Shown here: piece after piece, positions 9,572 through 16,335 of the stretch
Layout of the letters: the number at the start of each line of letters is the position of its first letter
How positions within the stretch are numbered: the stretch's first letter is position 1
The notes under the pieces: generated by a model
Told to the model about the DNA's origin: nothing
What the model saw: only the letters and a program-made list of their open reading frames with translations
Databases searched by the model: none
DNA from: Mumia sp. Pv4-285
GTDB taxonomy: Bacteria > Actinomycetota > Actinomycetes > Propionibacteriales > Nocardioidaceae
DNA: 64,000 nucleotides
Direction: 5' to 3'
Assembly (NCBI RefSeq): GCF_041320275.1
Contig: NZ_CP162023.1
Location: 3,906,001 to 3,970,000, forward strand
Program-made: the position numbers and the translations under genes

Positions 9572-10171
9572 CTACCCGTCCCGCTCGGGCGTGACCGGGG
9601 GCCGGAGGAGCGAGGAGACCGACCGGCGTGGACCGGTGCGCCCGTAGCGCTCGGCGAGGTCCTCGCCGGCGATCTTGTCCTGGAGCGTGACGATGCCCTG
9701 GAGCAAAGCCTCCGGACGCGGCGGGCAGCCCGGCACGTAGACGTCGACGGGGATGATCTGGTCGACGCCCTTGGTGACGCAGTAGGAGTCCCAGTACGGC
9801 CCGCCGGAGTTGGCGCACGAGCCGAACGAGATCACGTACTTCGGGTCGGGCATCTGGTGGTAGAGGCGCTCGATCGCCGGCGCCATCTTGTCGGTGACCG
9901 TGCCCGAGACGACCATGAGGTCGGCCTGGCGTGGACCGGGCGCGAACGGGATCACACCGAGGCGGATGAAGTCGTGCCGCGCCATCGACGCGGCGATGAA
10001 CTCGATCGCGCAGCACGCGAGCCCGAAGTTGAACACCCACAGCGAGTAGCGGCGCCCCCAGTTGAGCAGGTAGCGCACAGGGCGAGGCGCGAGGGCGGAC
10101 CCGATGCCGAGGTCTGTCTCGCCGAGACGCTGCAGCGACGGGACACCGAGCGGTACGGGCGCGGGCGTCAC
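9572..10171 (-). CDS. nuoB: NADH-quinone oxidoreductase subunit B, copy 1 (cluster N2)
   Basis: A 199-residue subunit that carries the terminal 4Fe-4S cluster N2. All four ligand positions are present: the tandem C53-C54 ([10 protein letters not shown]), C119 (FGSCANSGG) and C149 ([10 protein letters not shown]). The N-terminal 40 residues and the C-terminal tail differ from copy 2. The start is the GTG that overlaps the nuoA stop as GTGA; another GTG six bases upstream is possible. N2 normally sits at the NuoB-NuoD interface, but no nuoD is found nearby. Confidence 0.92.
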   Translation of the reverse strand: MTPAPVPLGVPSLQRLGETDLGIGSALAPRPVRYLLNWGRRYSLWVFNFGLACCAIEFIAASMARHDFIRLGVIPFAPGPRQADLMVVSGTVTDKMAPAIERLYHQMPDPKYVISFGSCANSGGPYWDSYCVTKGVDQIIPVDVYVPGCPPRPEALLQGIVTLQDKIAGEDLAERYGRTGPRRSVSSLLRPPVTPERDG

Positions 10172-10542
10172 GTCCACGACAGCACCCCTTTGCGCCAGGC
10201 GTACACGAGCCCGACCGCGATGAAGCCGAGGAACACCGCCATCTCGACGGCGGCGGCCCACCCGATGGACTCGAAGACCACCGCCCAGGGGAACAGGAAC
10301 ACGGCATCGACCGCGAAGATGACGTAGAGGAAGGCGTAGACGTAGTAGCGGACGTTGCTCTGCGCCCACCCGACGCCGACGGGGTCCACTCCGGACTCAT
10401 ACGTGAGCAGCTTCGCGGGCGTGGTCAGCGTGGGGCGGAACAGCCTGTTGACCCCGAGCATCCCTGCCGCCAGCAGCACGCCGACCCCGATGATCGCGGC
10501 CACCGAGGCGTACGACGCGAGGTAGTCGGGGTAGTCGGACAT
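10168..10542 (-). CDS. nuoA: NADH-quinone oxidoreductase subunit A, copy 1
   Basis: A 124-residue three-helix subunit that opens the ten-gene operon. The loop between helices 1 and 2 reads [12 protein letters not shown], so the cysteine found in copy 2 (YECGIEP) is a serine here, a known variation in bacterial NuoA. There is no Shine-Dalgarno; TAGACT lies seven bases before the ATG, which suggests a leaderless operon mRNA. It is divergent from the subtilase gene. Confidence 0.92.
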   Translation of the reverse strand: MSDYPDYLASYASVAAIIGVGVLLAAGMLGVNRLFRPTLTTPAKLLTYESGVDPVGVGWAQSNVRYYVYAFLYVIFAVDAVFLFPWAVVFESIGWAAAVEMAVFLGFIAVGLVYAWRKGVLSWT

Positions 10543-10549
10543 GCGCCTG

Positions 10550-10555
10550 AGTCTA
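10550..10555 (-). promoter_or_regulatory. Leaderless -10 box of the ten-gene nuo operon
   Basis: On the minus strand TAGACT (TANNNT) is followed by seven bases and then the nuoA ATG. No ribosome-binding site is visible and no clear -35 box is seen. No palindrome like that at the 14-gene operon is present, so the two nuo operons are probably regulated differently. Confidence 0.55.
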
Positions 10556-10639
10556 GGGGGTCGAGCGACCGGCGCACGGACTGCAGGGCGGCGTGTGCCG
10601 GCGGCGCGGGCCCGTGGTGACCGCGACCCCTCGAACCGT

Positions 10640-10645
10640 CACACT
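10640..10645 (+). promoter_or_regulatory. Possible leaderless -10 box of the subtilase gene
   Basis: CACACT ends seven bases before the ATG at 10653. It keeps only the A2 and T6 of TANNNT, so this is a weak call made by analogy with neighbouring genes. Confidence 0.25.
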
Positions 10646-10652
10646 AAGGCCC

Positions 10653-12674
10653 ATGCCCCGTCTGATCCGACCCCTCGCCCTGGTCGCGTCCGCGAGTCTC
10701 GTGCTCGCCGTGGCCGCGCCAGCGATCGCCGATCCTGCCGAGCCTCGCGGCCGAGCAGCGACCCCTGGGACCGCGGCCGCCCCAGGAGAATCTCCCGCCC
10801 CCCTCAACGTCGCTCCTGCGGCCCGCGCCGTCGGCCTCCTCATCACGTACGACGACGCTGCGCAGTCCGTGACGAAGGCCTCGCGCCGTGTCGTCGAGTC
10901 CCAGGGACTCGACACCGAGGCCACCACGACGCCGGTCGAGGACGGGGTCGCGGCCCTGGCCTTCGACGCCCCCGCAAGCCTGGCCGAGGCCGAACAGGCC
11001 GCGAAGAAGGTCGAGGCGCTGCCCGGCGTCGCCTCGGTCGAGCCCGACGTGCTGGTGACCGCAGCCGCCGCGCCCCCCGTGCTGAACGACAGCGCCTGGT
11101 GGCAGCAGTGGTACATCCGTGACACCTTCGGCACGCACTCGTACGCCGCATGGCCGGCGACGACCGGACGCGTCGTCGTCGGCGTGATCGACACCGGACA
11201 GACGTCGCACCCCGACCTCGACGGCAAGATGGTCGCCGGCATGGACTTCATCTCCGCGGCATGGGTGGCCCGCGACGGTCACGGCCGGGACACCAACCCG
11301 CGCGACGAGGGCGACTGGCTCACGGGGGCCGAGGGCTGTGGCGCAGCGACGAGCAGCTCGTGGCACGGCACGCATGTCGCCGGCATCGTGGGCGCCCGGG
11401 CCAACAACGGCCAAGGCATCGTCGGCAACGCCCCTGGGGTGCGCATCCAGCACCTGCGGGTGCTCGGCACGTGCGGAGGCTCGACCTCGGACATGGCCGC
11501 GGCGATCACCTGGGGATCCGGCGGCACGGTCGGCCGGCTGCCCCGCAACCGGACGCCTGCGAAGGTGCTCAACCTGTCGTTGTCGGGTCGCTCCGACATC
11601 TGCCCCAGCCCGCTCCGCAAGGCGATCCTCAACGCCCGCGCCCGCGGTTCGGTCGTCGTCGTCGCGGCGGGCAACGACAGGATGGACGCGAGGCTCTTCA
11701 CTCCTGCGAACTGTCCCGGAGTGGTCGTGGTCGGAGCGACCAACAAGCTCGGCCAGTCCGCCGGCAAGGCCCCCGTGAACGGGCTGTACCACCCGTACTC
11801 GAACTACGGCCCGGCCGTCGACCTGTCGGCTCCCGGCGGCGACCTCGTCAACGGGGGCGCGATCCTCTCGACGGTGAATGCCGGAGCGACCAGGCCCACC
11901 AGCGCCGCGTGGGCGCAGCAGGCGGGCACGAGCATGGCCTCACCCTCGGTCGCTGCCGCGGCCGCGTTGATCGCGTCGACCGGATACCACTCGCCGGCCA
12001 CCATCGAGCACGCACTCCGCTGGGCCGTCAGGCCGTTCCCGGCACACGTCTCCGGCTACGCGCCGTGCGTCCGCGCGGACTGCGGCACCGGCATCCTCGA
12101 CGTCTCCCGGCTGACTCTCGCCAAGACGTCGCCCGTCCTGCGAGGCGTCGCGCGGCGTGGCCAGGTGCTGACCACGAACGCCGGCACCTGGCTCGGGAGT
12201 CCGACCGGCTACAGCGTCCGCTGGCTCCGCAGCGGTGTTCCCATCCCCGGCGCGTACGCCTCGTCGTACCGCGTCGCCGTCGCGGACGGCGGCGCGCTGA
12301 TCCAGGCGCAGGTCGCCGGTCGCAAGGGTGCCGGATCGCCTGTCCTGTGGCGCTCGACGGCAGGCCTGCGCGTGCCCAAGGTCGCGTCGGCGGTGCGGCT
12401 TCGCGTCAAGCCGAAGGCGACCCGGTACGGCCGCAACGGCGCCAAGCTCGTCGCCACCGTGCGTGTCGCTGCCGGCTCGGCGAAGGGGAAGATCGTCTTC
12501 CGTGACGGCAAGAAGCGCCTGAAGTCCGTCAAGCTGAAGAAGGGCAAGGCGGTCCTCACGCTGAGGTCGACGAGGCTCAAGCGTGGCAAGCACACGATCA
12601 GGGCGACGTTCGTCCCGAAGCGCTCTGCCTTCAGCCGGTCCGTGTCGCGACCGCGGACCTTGCGCGTGAGGTAG
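10653..12674 (+). CDS. Secreted subtilisin-like serine protease (S8) with C-terminal beta domains
   Basis: A 673-residue exported protease. The ATG at 10653 gives a clean signal peptide (MPRLIRPLALVASASLVLAVAAPAIA), so it is preferred over an upstream GTG. A propeptide-like region follows to about residue 130. The catalytic triad is D180 (VIDTG), H238 (WHGTHVAG) and S427 (GTSMASPS), with N341 as oxyanion residue (AAGND). After about residue 480 there is an actinobacterial all-beta module with VRWLRSGVPIPGA, then a Lys/Arg-rich Ig-like repeat (KIVFRDGKKRLKSVKLKKGKA). No LPXTG or transmembrane anchor is seen, so the protein is probably released. Confidence 0.93.
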   Translation: MPRLIRPLALVASASLVLAVAAPAIADPAEPRGRAATPGTAAAPGESPAPLNVAPAARAVGLLITYDDAAQSVTKASRRVVESQGLDTEATTTPVEDGVAALAFDAPASLAEAEQAAKKVEALPGVASVEPDVLVTAAAAPPVLNDSAWWQQWYIRDTFGTHSYAAWPATTGRVVVGVIDTGQTSHPDLDGKMVAGMDFISAAWVARDGHGRDTNPRDEGDWLTGAEGCGAATSSSWHGTHVAGIVGARANNGQGIVGNAPGVRIQHLRVLGTCGGSTSDMAAAITWGSGGTVGRLPRNRTPAKVLNLSLSGRSDICPSPLRKAILNARARGSVVVVAAGNDRMDARLFTPANCPGVVVVGATNKLGQSAGKAPVNGLYHPYSNYGPAVDLSAPGGDLVNGGAILSTVNAGATRPTSAAWAQQAGTSMASPSVAAAAALIASTGYHSPATIEHALRWAVRPFPAHVSGYAPCVRADCGTGILDVSRLTLAKTSPVLRGVARRGQVLTTNAGTWLGSPTGYSVRWLRSGVPIPGAYASSYRVAVADGGALIQAQVAGRKGAGSPVLWRSTAGLRVPKVASAVRLRVKPKATRYGRNGAKLVATVRVAAGSAKGKIVFRDGKKRLKSVKLKKGKAVLTLRSTRLKRGKHTIRATFVPKRSAFSRSVSRPRTLRVR

Positions 12675-12702
12675 CCCGGACGGCGACAGCCGATCGATCG
12701 GG

Positions 12703-12735
12703 GAGGGCGGGGACACGCGTCGTGTCCCCGCCCTC
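12703..12735 (+). terminator. Hairpin terminator after the subtilase gene
   Basis: A perfect 14-bp stem (GAGGGCGGGGACAC / GTGTCCCCGCCCTC) with a 5-base loop GCGTC starts 29 bases after the subtilase stop. The stem runs almost into the -10 box of the next gene, so the promoter of that gene follows directly. Confidence 0.75.
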
Positions 12736-12738
12736 TCG

Positions 12739-12744
12739 TACGCT
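12739..12744 (+). promoter_or_regulatory. Leaderless -10 box of the TPR-like gene
   Basis: TACGCT (TANNNT) is followed by seven bases and the ATG at 12752. No Shine-Dalgarno is present. This box supports the chosen start. Confidence 0.5.
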
Positions 12745-12751
12745 CGGGCGC

Positions 12752-13252
12752 ATGACCGAGACCACCTCGTCCCCCGACCCTCTGATGCAGCGCGTGACCG
12801 ACGCGGTGGCCCTGGGTCGCAGCGACCGGGCCGCCGCGCGCGACGCCCTCGCCGCGACCTGGTTCGAGGTGGGTGACGACGGTGACCCGTTCTACCGCTG
12901 CGTCATCGCGCACTACCTCGCCGACGTCACCGCCGACCCCGAGGACGAGCTGCTGTGGGACCAGCGCGCGCTCGACGCGGCCCACGAGACGACGGACGCC
13001 CGTGCCCAGCAGTACGACGCGAGCCTGGCGATCGCCGGGTTCTTCCCGTCGCTGCACCTCAACCTCGCCGACGTCCTGCGCCGGCTCGGCCGCTTCGACG
13101 AGGCCGCAGTCCACGCCGAGCACGCGGCGGCCCGGGTCGACATCCTTCCCGACGACGGCTACGCGAGCACGATCCGAGAGGCGCTCGCAGGCGTCAGGTA
13201 CGCCATCGCCGCTCGTGACACCGGCCCGCGGGAGTCGTCTCCGAGCTCGTAG
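12752..13252 (+). CDS. TPR-like hypothetical protein
   Basis: A 166-residue soluble protein made mostly of amphipathic helices. The segments DPFYRCVIAHYLADVTADPEDELLWDQRALDAA and FFPSLHLNLADVLRRLGRFDEAAVHAEHAAARV look like two or three tetratricopeptide repeats, a scaffold for protein binding. I recognise no catalytic motif and assign no function. The next gene starts 17 bases after the stop. Confidence 0.6.
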   Translation: MTETTSSPDPLMQRVTDAVALGRSDRAAARDALAATWFEVGDDGDPFYRCVIAHYLADVTADPEDELLWDQRALDAAHETTDARAQQYDASLAIAGFFPSLHLNLADVLRRLGRFDEAAVHAEHAAARVDILPDDGYASTIREALAGVRYAIAARDTGPRESSPSS

Positions 13253-13257
13253 CCAGC

Positions 13258-13263
13258 GACGAT
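13258..13263 (+). promoter_or_regulatory. Possible leaderless -10 box of the DinB-like gene
   Basis: GACGAT ends six bases before the ATG at 13270 and overlaps the short gap after the TPR-like gene. Only A2 and T6 of TANNNT match, so confidence is low. Confidence 0.25.
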
Positions 13264-13269
13264 AGGCGC

Positions 13270-13830
13270 ATGAGCGAAGAACCAGCGCGCTGGAGCAAGG
13301 CGTCGGTCTATCCCGACATGTGGGCCGACCCCGACGACGACCCGCGCACGAACGACGGCGGCACCCCAGACGGCGAGCTCGCGACGCTGCTCGACTTCCT
13401 GGCGAACTACCGCCTGACCCTGCTGATGAAGTGCGACGGGCTCGATCCGGAGCAGCTGGCCCGCCGGTCGGTCCCGCCCTCGACGATGTCGCTGCTCGGC
13501 CTGGTCCGCCACCTCGCCGAGGTGGAGCGCGACTGGCAGAGCTGGATCACCGACGGCGACCCGCTTCCCACGCTGTACGGCGCGCGTGACGCGGACTTCG
13601 ACGGGGCCGTCGCCGAGCAGGCCGTCGTCGACGCCGCGTACGCCGACCTCGCGCGCGAGCAGGCCGCGACCGATGCCGCGCTCGCCGCACACCCGGACCT
13701 GGGCGCGCGGCTGGGCAAGGACCAGGTGTCCGTCAGAGAGCTGATGGTGCACCGGATCGAGGAGTACGCCCGGCACTGCGGCCACGCCGACCTCCTGCGT
13801 GAGTGCGTCGACGGACGGGTCGGCCAGTGA
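13270..13830 (+). CDS. DinB-like (DUF664) protein, possible mycothiol-dependent enzyme
   Basis: A 186-residue four-helix-bundle protein. The opening LLDFLANYRLTLLMKCDGLDPEQLARRSVPPSTMSLLGLVRHLAEVERDW with H and E in a helix, and the closing MVHRIEEYARHCGHADLLRE, are typical of the actinobacterial DUF664 branch of the DinB superfamily. Three histidine positions could bind a metal (near RHLAEVE, VHRIEEYARH and GHAD). Relatives include mycothiol-dependent thiol transferases, but the substrate is unknown here. It converges on the HAD gene. Confidence 0.8.
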   Translation: MSEEPARWSKASVYPDMWADPDDDPRTNDGGTPDGELATLLDFLANYRLTLLMKCDGLDPEQLARRSVPPSTMSLLGLVRHLAEVERDWQSWITDGDPLPTLYGARDADFDGAVAEQAVVDAAYADLAREQAATDAALAAHPDLGARLGKDQVSVRELMVHRIEEYARHCGHADLLRECVDGRVGQ

Positions 13831-13854
13831 CGCGGGCGAGCCTGTCGCGCCTGG

Positions 13855-14481
13855 TCAGCCGGAGACCGGTGCCAGCGGGAGCCCGCGGGCGACCAGGTCG
13901 CGGCGGAGCGCCTCGGGGTCGGTGAAGCGGATCGCATCCATCCCCGCGCGAGCAGCAGCCTCGATGTTGCGCGGCAGGTCGTCGACGAACACGACGCCGT
14001 CGAGCGAGCGTCCGACTCGGGTCGCGAGGACGTCGAAGATCCTCGGGTCCGGCTTCGCGAGTCCCTCGGCGCCCGACACGACGATGTCGTCGAACGCGCC
14101 GAGGACGTCGAAGCGCTCGAGCGCGTGCCCGAAGAGCTCGGCCGACCAGTTCGTCAGGGCAACGAGGGGCACCCCGGCGGCGTGCAGCTCGCGCACGATC
14201 GCCACCGAGCCTTCGATCTCACCGACGAGCGACGCGGCGAAGTTCGCGCGATAGGCGGGGATCTCGTCTGCGTAGTGCGCGAAGGCCGCGAGCGCGACGC
14301 GCTCGGCCTCGTCCCAGCCACGCCCCGCGTCCTGCTCGTGATTCCACCCTCCGAAGTCGAAGTCGGGATCCGCGACGAAGGCCCGGGCTCGCTCCTCCCC
14401 CACGCGGGCGGCGACGGCGGGGACGGGGTCCCACCGGATGAGGACGTTGCCGAGGTCGAAGACGACGAGGTCAGCTGCCAT
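13855..14481 (-). CDS. HAD-IA family hydrolase (YihX-like)
   Basis: A 208-residue haloacid-dehalogenase-type phosphatase. Motif I is VVFDLGNVLIRW with nucleophile D9 and a glycine in place of the second aspartate, which is the pattern of the YihX (glucose-1-phosphate phosphatase) branch. Motif II is VALTNWS, motif III is GLAKPDPRIF, and motif IV is VVFVDDLPRN. The cap domain is small and helical. The substrate is not predictable. No Shine-Dalgarno at proper distance is seen; TAGCGT lies six bases before the ATG. Confidence 0.85.
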   Translation of the reverse strand: MAADLVVFDLGNVLIRWDPVPAVAARVGEERARAFVADPDFDFGGWNHEQDAGRGWDEAERVALAAFAHYADEIPAYRANFAASLVGEIEGSVAIVRELHAAGVPLVALTNWSAELFGHALERFDVLGAFDDIVVSGAEGLAKPDPRIFDVLATRVGRSLDGVVFVDDLPRNIEAAARAGMDAIRFTDPEALRRDLVARGLPLAPVSG

Positions 14482-14487
14482 GCCTCC

Positions 14488-14493
14488 ACGCTA
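14488..14493 (-). promoter_or_regulatory. Leaderless -10 box of the HAD gene
   Basis: On the minus strand TAGCGT (TANNNT) is followed by GGAGGC and then ATG. The GGAGG is one base from the start codon, too close for a ribosome-binding site, so a leaderless start is more likely. Confidence 0.45.
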
Positions 14494-14608
14494 CGGGGCG
14501 AGGACGTGCGCAAACGACCGGCGCCTGCCGACCGGTGCGTCTAGTCTCAGGACCGTTCGGCAGTCTCGGGCACAGGGGGCCGAGCGCTTCACGAGAAGGG
14601 CTCGTTCA

Positions 14609-16207
14609 GTGTTACGAAACGCAATGAGGACCGTCTACGCCGGGGTCGCGATCGCGGCCCTGGTCGTCGCCGGCGCCGCACCGTCGGCCGGCGTCCCCAA
14701 CAACAACTCCGTCAAGAAGCTCACCAAGGCCGTCACGGTCGAGGGTGTCCTCGACCACCTCGAGGCACTCCAGGAGATCGCCGACGAGCACGGCGACCGT
14801 GCCGCCGGCAGGGAGGGCTACGACGCCTCGGTCGACTACGTCGTCGAGCAGCTCGAGGGTGCCGGCTACGACCCCGTCGTCCAGCCGTTCGCGTTCGACT
14901 ACTTCGAGGAGAACTCGGAGCTGATCCGGGTGAGCCCGAATCCCCGGACGTTCGTGAACGAGACCGACTTCCTCCGCAACACCTTCGACTCCGGCAGCCC
15001 GGAGGGCACCGCGACCGGACCGCTGGTTCCCGTCGGGGTCGTCGTCCCCGCTGCGGCGCTGCCGCCGAACAGCAACACGAGCGGCTGCGAGGCCAGCGAC
15101 TTCGCCGGCTTCCCGATCGGTGGCATCGCGCTCGTCCAACGCGGCACGTGCGGCTTCAACGTGAAGGTTCTCAACGCCCAGACCGCCGGCGCGGCAGGCG
15201 TGGTCGTGATGAACGAGGGTCAGCCCGGCCGTACCGGGCTCATCAACATGATCGGTGACGCCACCGGCCTCGAGATCCCCGCGGTGTTCGTGACGTCCGC
15301 GGCCGGCGAGGACCTCGCAGCGACACCCGGCGCCACCGTCACCGTCACCGTGGACTACGTGGCCGAGGAGCGGACGGCGTACAACGTGTTCGCCGAGACC
15401 GAGAAGGGCGACGACAACAACACGGTCATGGTCGGGGCCCACCTCGACAGCGTCCAGGGCGGCGCCGGCATCAACGACAACGGGACCGGCAGCGCGGCCC
15501 TGCTGGAGACCGCGATCCAGATGCAGAAGGTCAAGCCCAACAACACGGTGCGCTTCGCGTGGTGGGGCGCGGAGGAGTCCGGCCTGCTCGGGTCCGAGCA
15601 CTACGTCGCGAACCTGTCCCCGGCCGAGGCGGACGACATCGCGCTGTACCTGAACTTCGACATGATCGGGTCCCCGAACTACATGTTCGGCGTGTACGAC
15701 GGAGACAACTCCGGCGGCACCGCGGCCCCCGGCTTCATCCCGGAGGGCTCGGCGCAGATCGAGGACGTGTTCGAGAAGTTCTACGCCGACCGCGGGATCC
15801 CGTTCCAGGACACGGAGTTCTCCGGAAGGTCCGACTACGGCCCGTTCATCGCGATCGAGATCCCGGCGGGCGGCCTGTTCACCGGCGCCGAGGGCGTGAA
15901 GACCGAGGCCGAGGAGGACCTGTACGGCGGTGTCGCCGGCGCGGCGTACGACCCGTGCTACCACGCGTTCTGCGACAACCTCACCGGTGACGGCCAGAAC
16001 GAGGCGCTGTACGACCAGCTCGAGGAGGACTACACGCTGGTCGGCAACGTCAACGAGTACGCGCTCGACGTCAACTCCGACGCGGTCGCCGCGGCGACGA
16101 TCACGTTCGCGTTCGACACGTCGACCGTCAACGGTGTCCGCAAGCCGGGCAAGTCGCACGGTGCGGGCAAGAGCATCGACGCCCTGCAGGACCGTTTCCT
16201 GCAGTAG
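14609..16207 (+). CDS. Secreted M28 zinc aminopeptidase with PA domain
   Basis: A 532-residue exported metallopeptidase. The GTG at 14609 is chosen because GAGAAGGG stands about nine bases upstream; the ATG at 14624 is too far from it. A signal peptide (RTVYAGVAIAALVVAGAAPSAG) is followed by a pro-region, a protease-associated domain (about residues 130-240), and the M28 catalytic domain. The two-zinc ligands match Streptomyces aminopeptidase: H278 (GAHLDSV), D290 (NDNGTGS), E323 next to catalytic E322 (GAEESG), D351 (NFDMIG) and H452 (DPCYHAFCD). It likely releases N-terminal residues from extracellular peptides. A hairpin terminator follows. TAGTCT at 14542-14547 could be its -10 box. Confidence 0.93.
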   Translation: MLRNAMRTVYAGVAIAALVVAGAAPSAGVPNNNSVKKLTKAVTVEGVLDHLEALQEIADEHGDRAAGREGYDASVDYVVEQLEGAGYDPVVQPFAFDYFEENSELIRVSPNPRTFVNETDFLRNTFDSGSPEGTATGPLVPVGVVVPAAALPPNSNTSGCEASDFAGFPIGGIALVQRGTCGFNVKVLNAQTAGAAGVVVMNEGQPGRTGLINMIGDATGLEIPAVFVTSAAGEDLAATPGATVTVTVDYVAEERTAYNVFAETEKGDDNNTVMVGAHLDSVQGGAGINDNGTGSAALLETAIQMQKVKPNNTVRFAWWGAEESGLLGSEHYVANLSPAEADDIALYLNFDMIGSPNYMFGVYDGDNSGGTAAPGFIPEGSAQIEDVFEKFYADRGIPFQDTEFSGRSDYGPFIAIEIPAGGLFTGAEGVKTEAEEDLYGGVAGAAYDPCYHAFCDNLTGDGQNEALYDQLEEDYTLVGNVNEYALDVNSDAVAAATITFAFDTSTVNGVRKPGKSHGAGKSIDALQDRFLQ

Positions 16208-16216
16208 CCACCCGAC

Positions 16217-16245
16217 GCGGCCCGGGATCCTGGATCCCGGGCCGC
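16217..16245 (+). terminator. Hairpin terminator after the M28 peptidase gene
   Basis: A near-perfect 29-base palindrome (GCGGCCCGGGATCC, then T, then GGATCCCGGGCCGC) starts ten bases after the stop. It can fold into a 13-bp stem with a 3-base loop and is followed by GTTCT. Confidence 0.75.
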
Positions 16246-16295
16246 GTTCTGACGCACACCGTCGGAGCCCCGCGCGACATGCCCGTGATCTGATA

Positions 16296-16310
16296 TGGAA
16301 CAGTGTTCCA
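16296..16310 (+). promoter_or_regulatory. Palindromic operator upstream of korA
   Basis: TGGAACA-G-TGTTCCA is a perfect 15-base palindrome in an AT-richer stretch. Its centre is 33 bases upstream of the predicted korA leaderless start, so it overlaps the place of the -35 element. That position suits a dimeric repressor, or an activator. The cognate regulator is not evident in the window. Confidence 0.6.
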
Positions 16311-16323
16311 AATTCACTCCCCT

Positions 16324-16329
16324 TACTCT
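16324..16329 (+). promoter_or_regulatory. Leaderless -10 box of korAB
   Basis: TACTCT (TANNNT) is followed by six bases and GTG at 16336. It fixes the preferred start codon and places the palindrome at 16296-16310 over the -35 region. Confidence 0.45.
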
Positions 16330-16335
16330 GAAGGT

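Noticed and set aside
13855-14481. The glycine in place of the second aspartate of HAD motif I as a sign of a dead enzyme
   Set aside because: FDLGNV is the normal motif I of the YihX branch, whose members are active phosphatases, so it is a subfamily trait.
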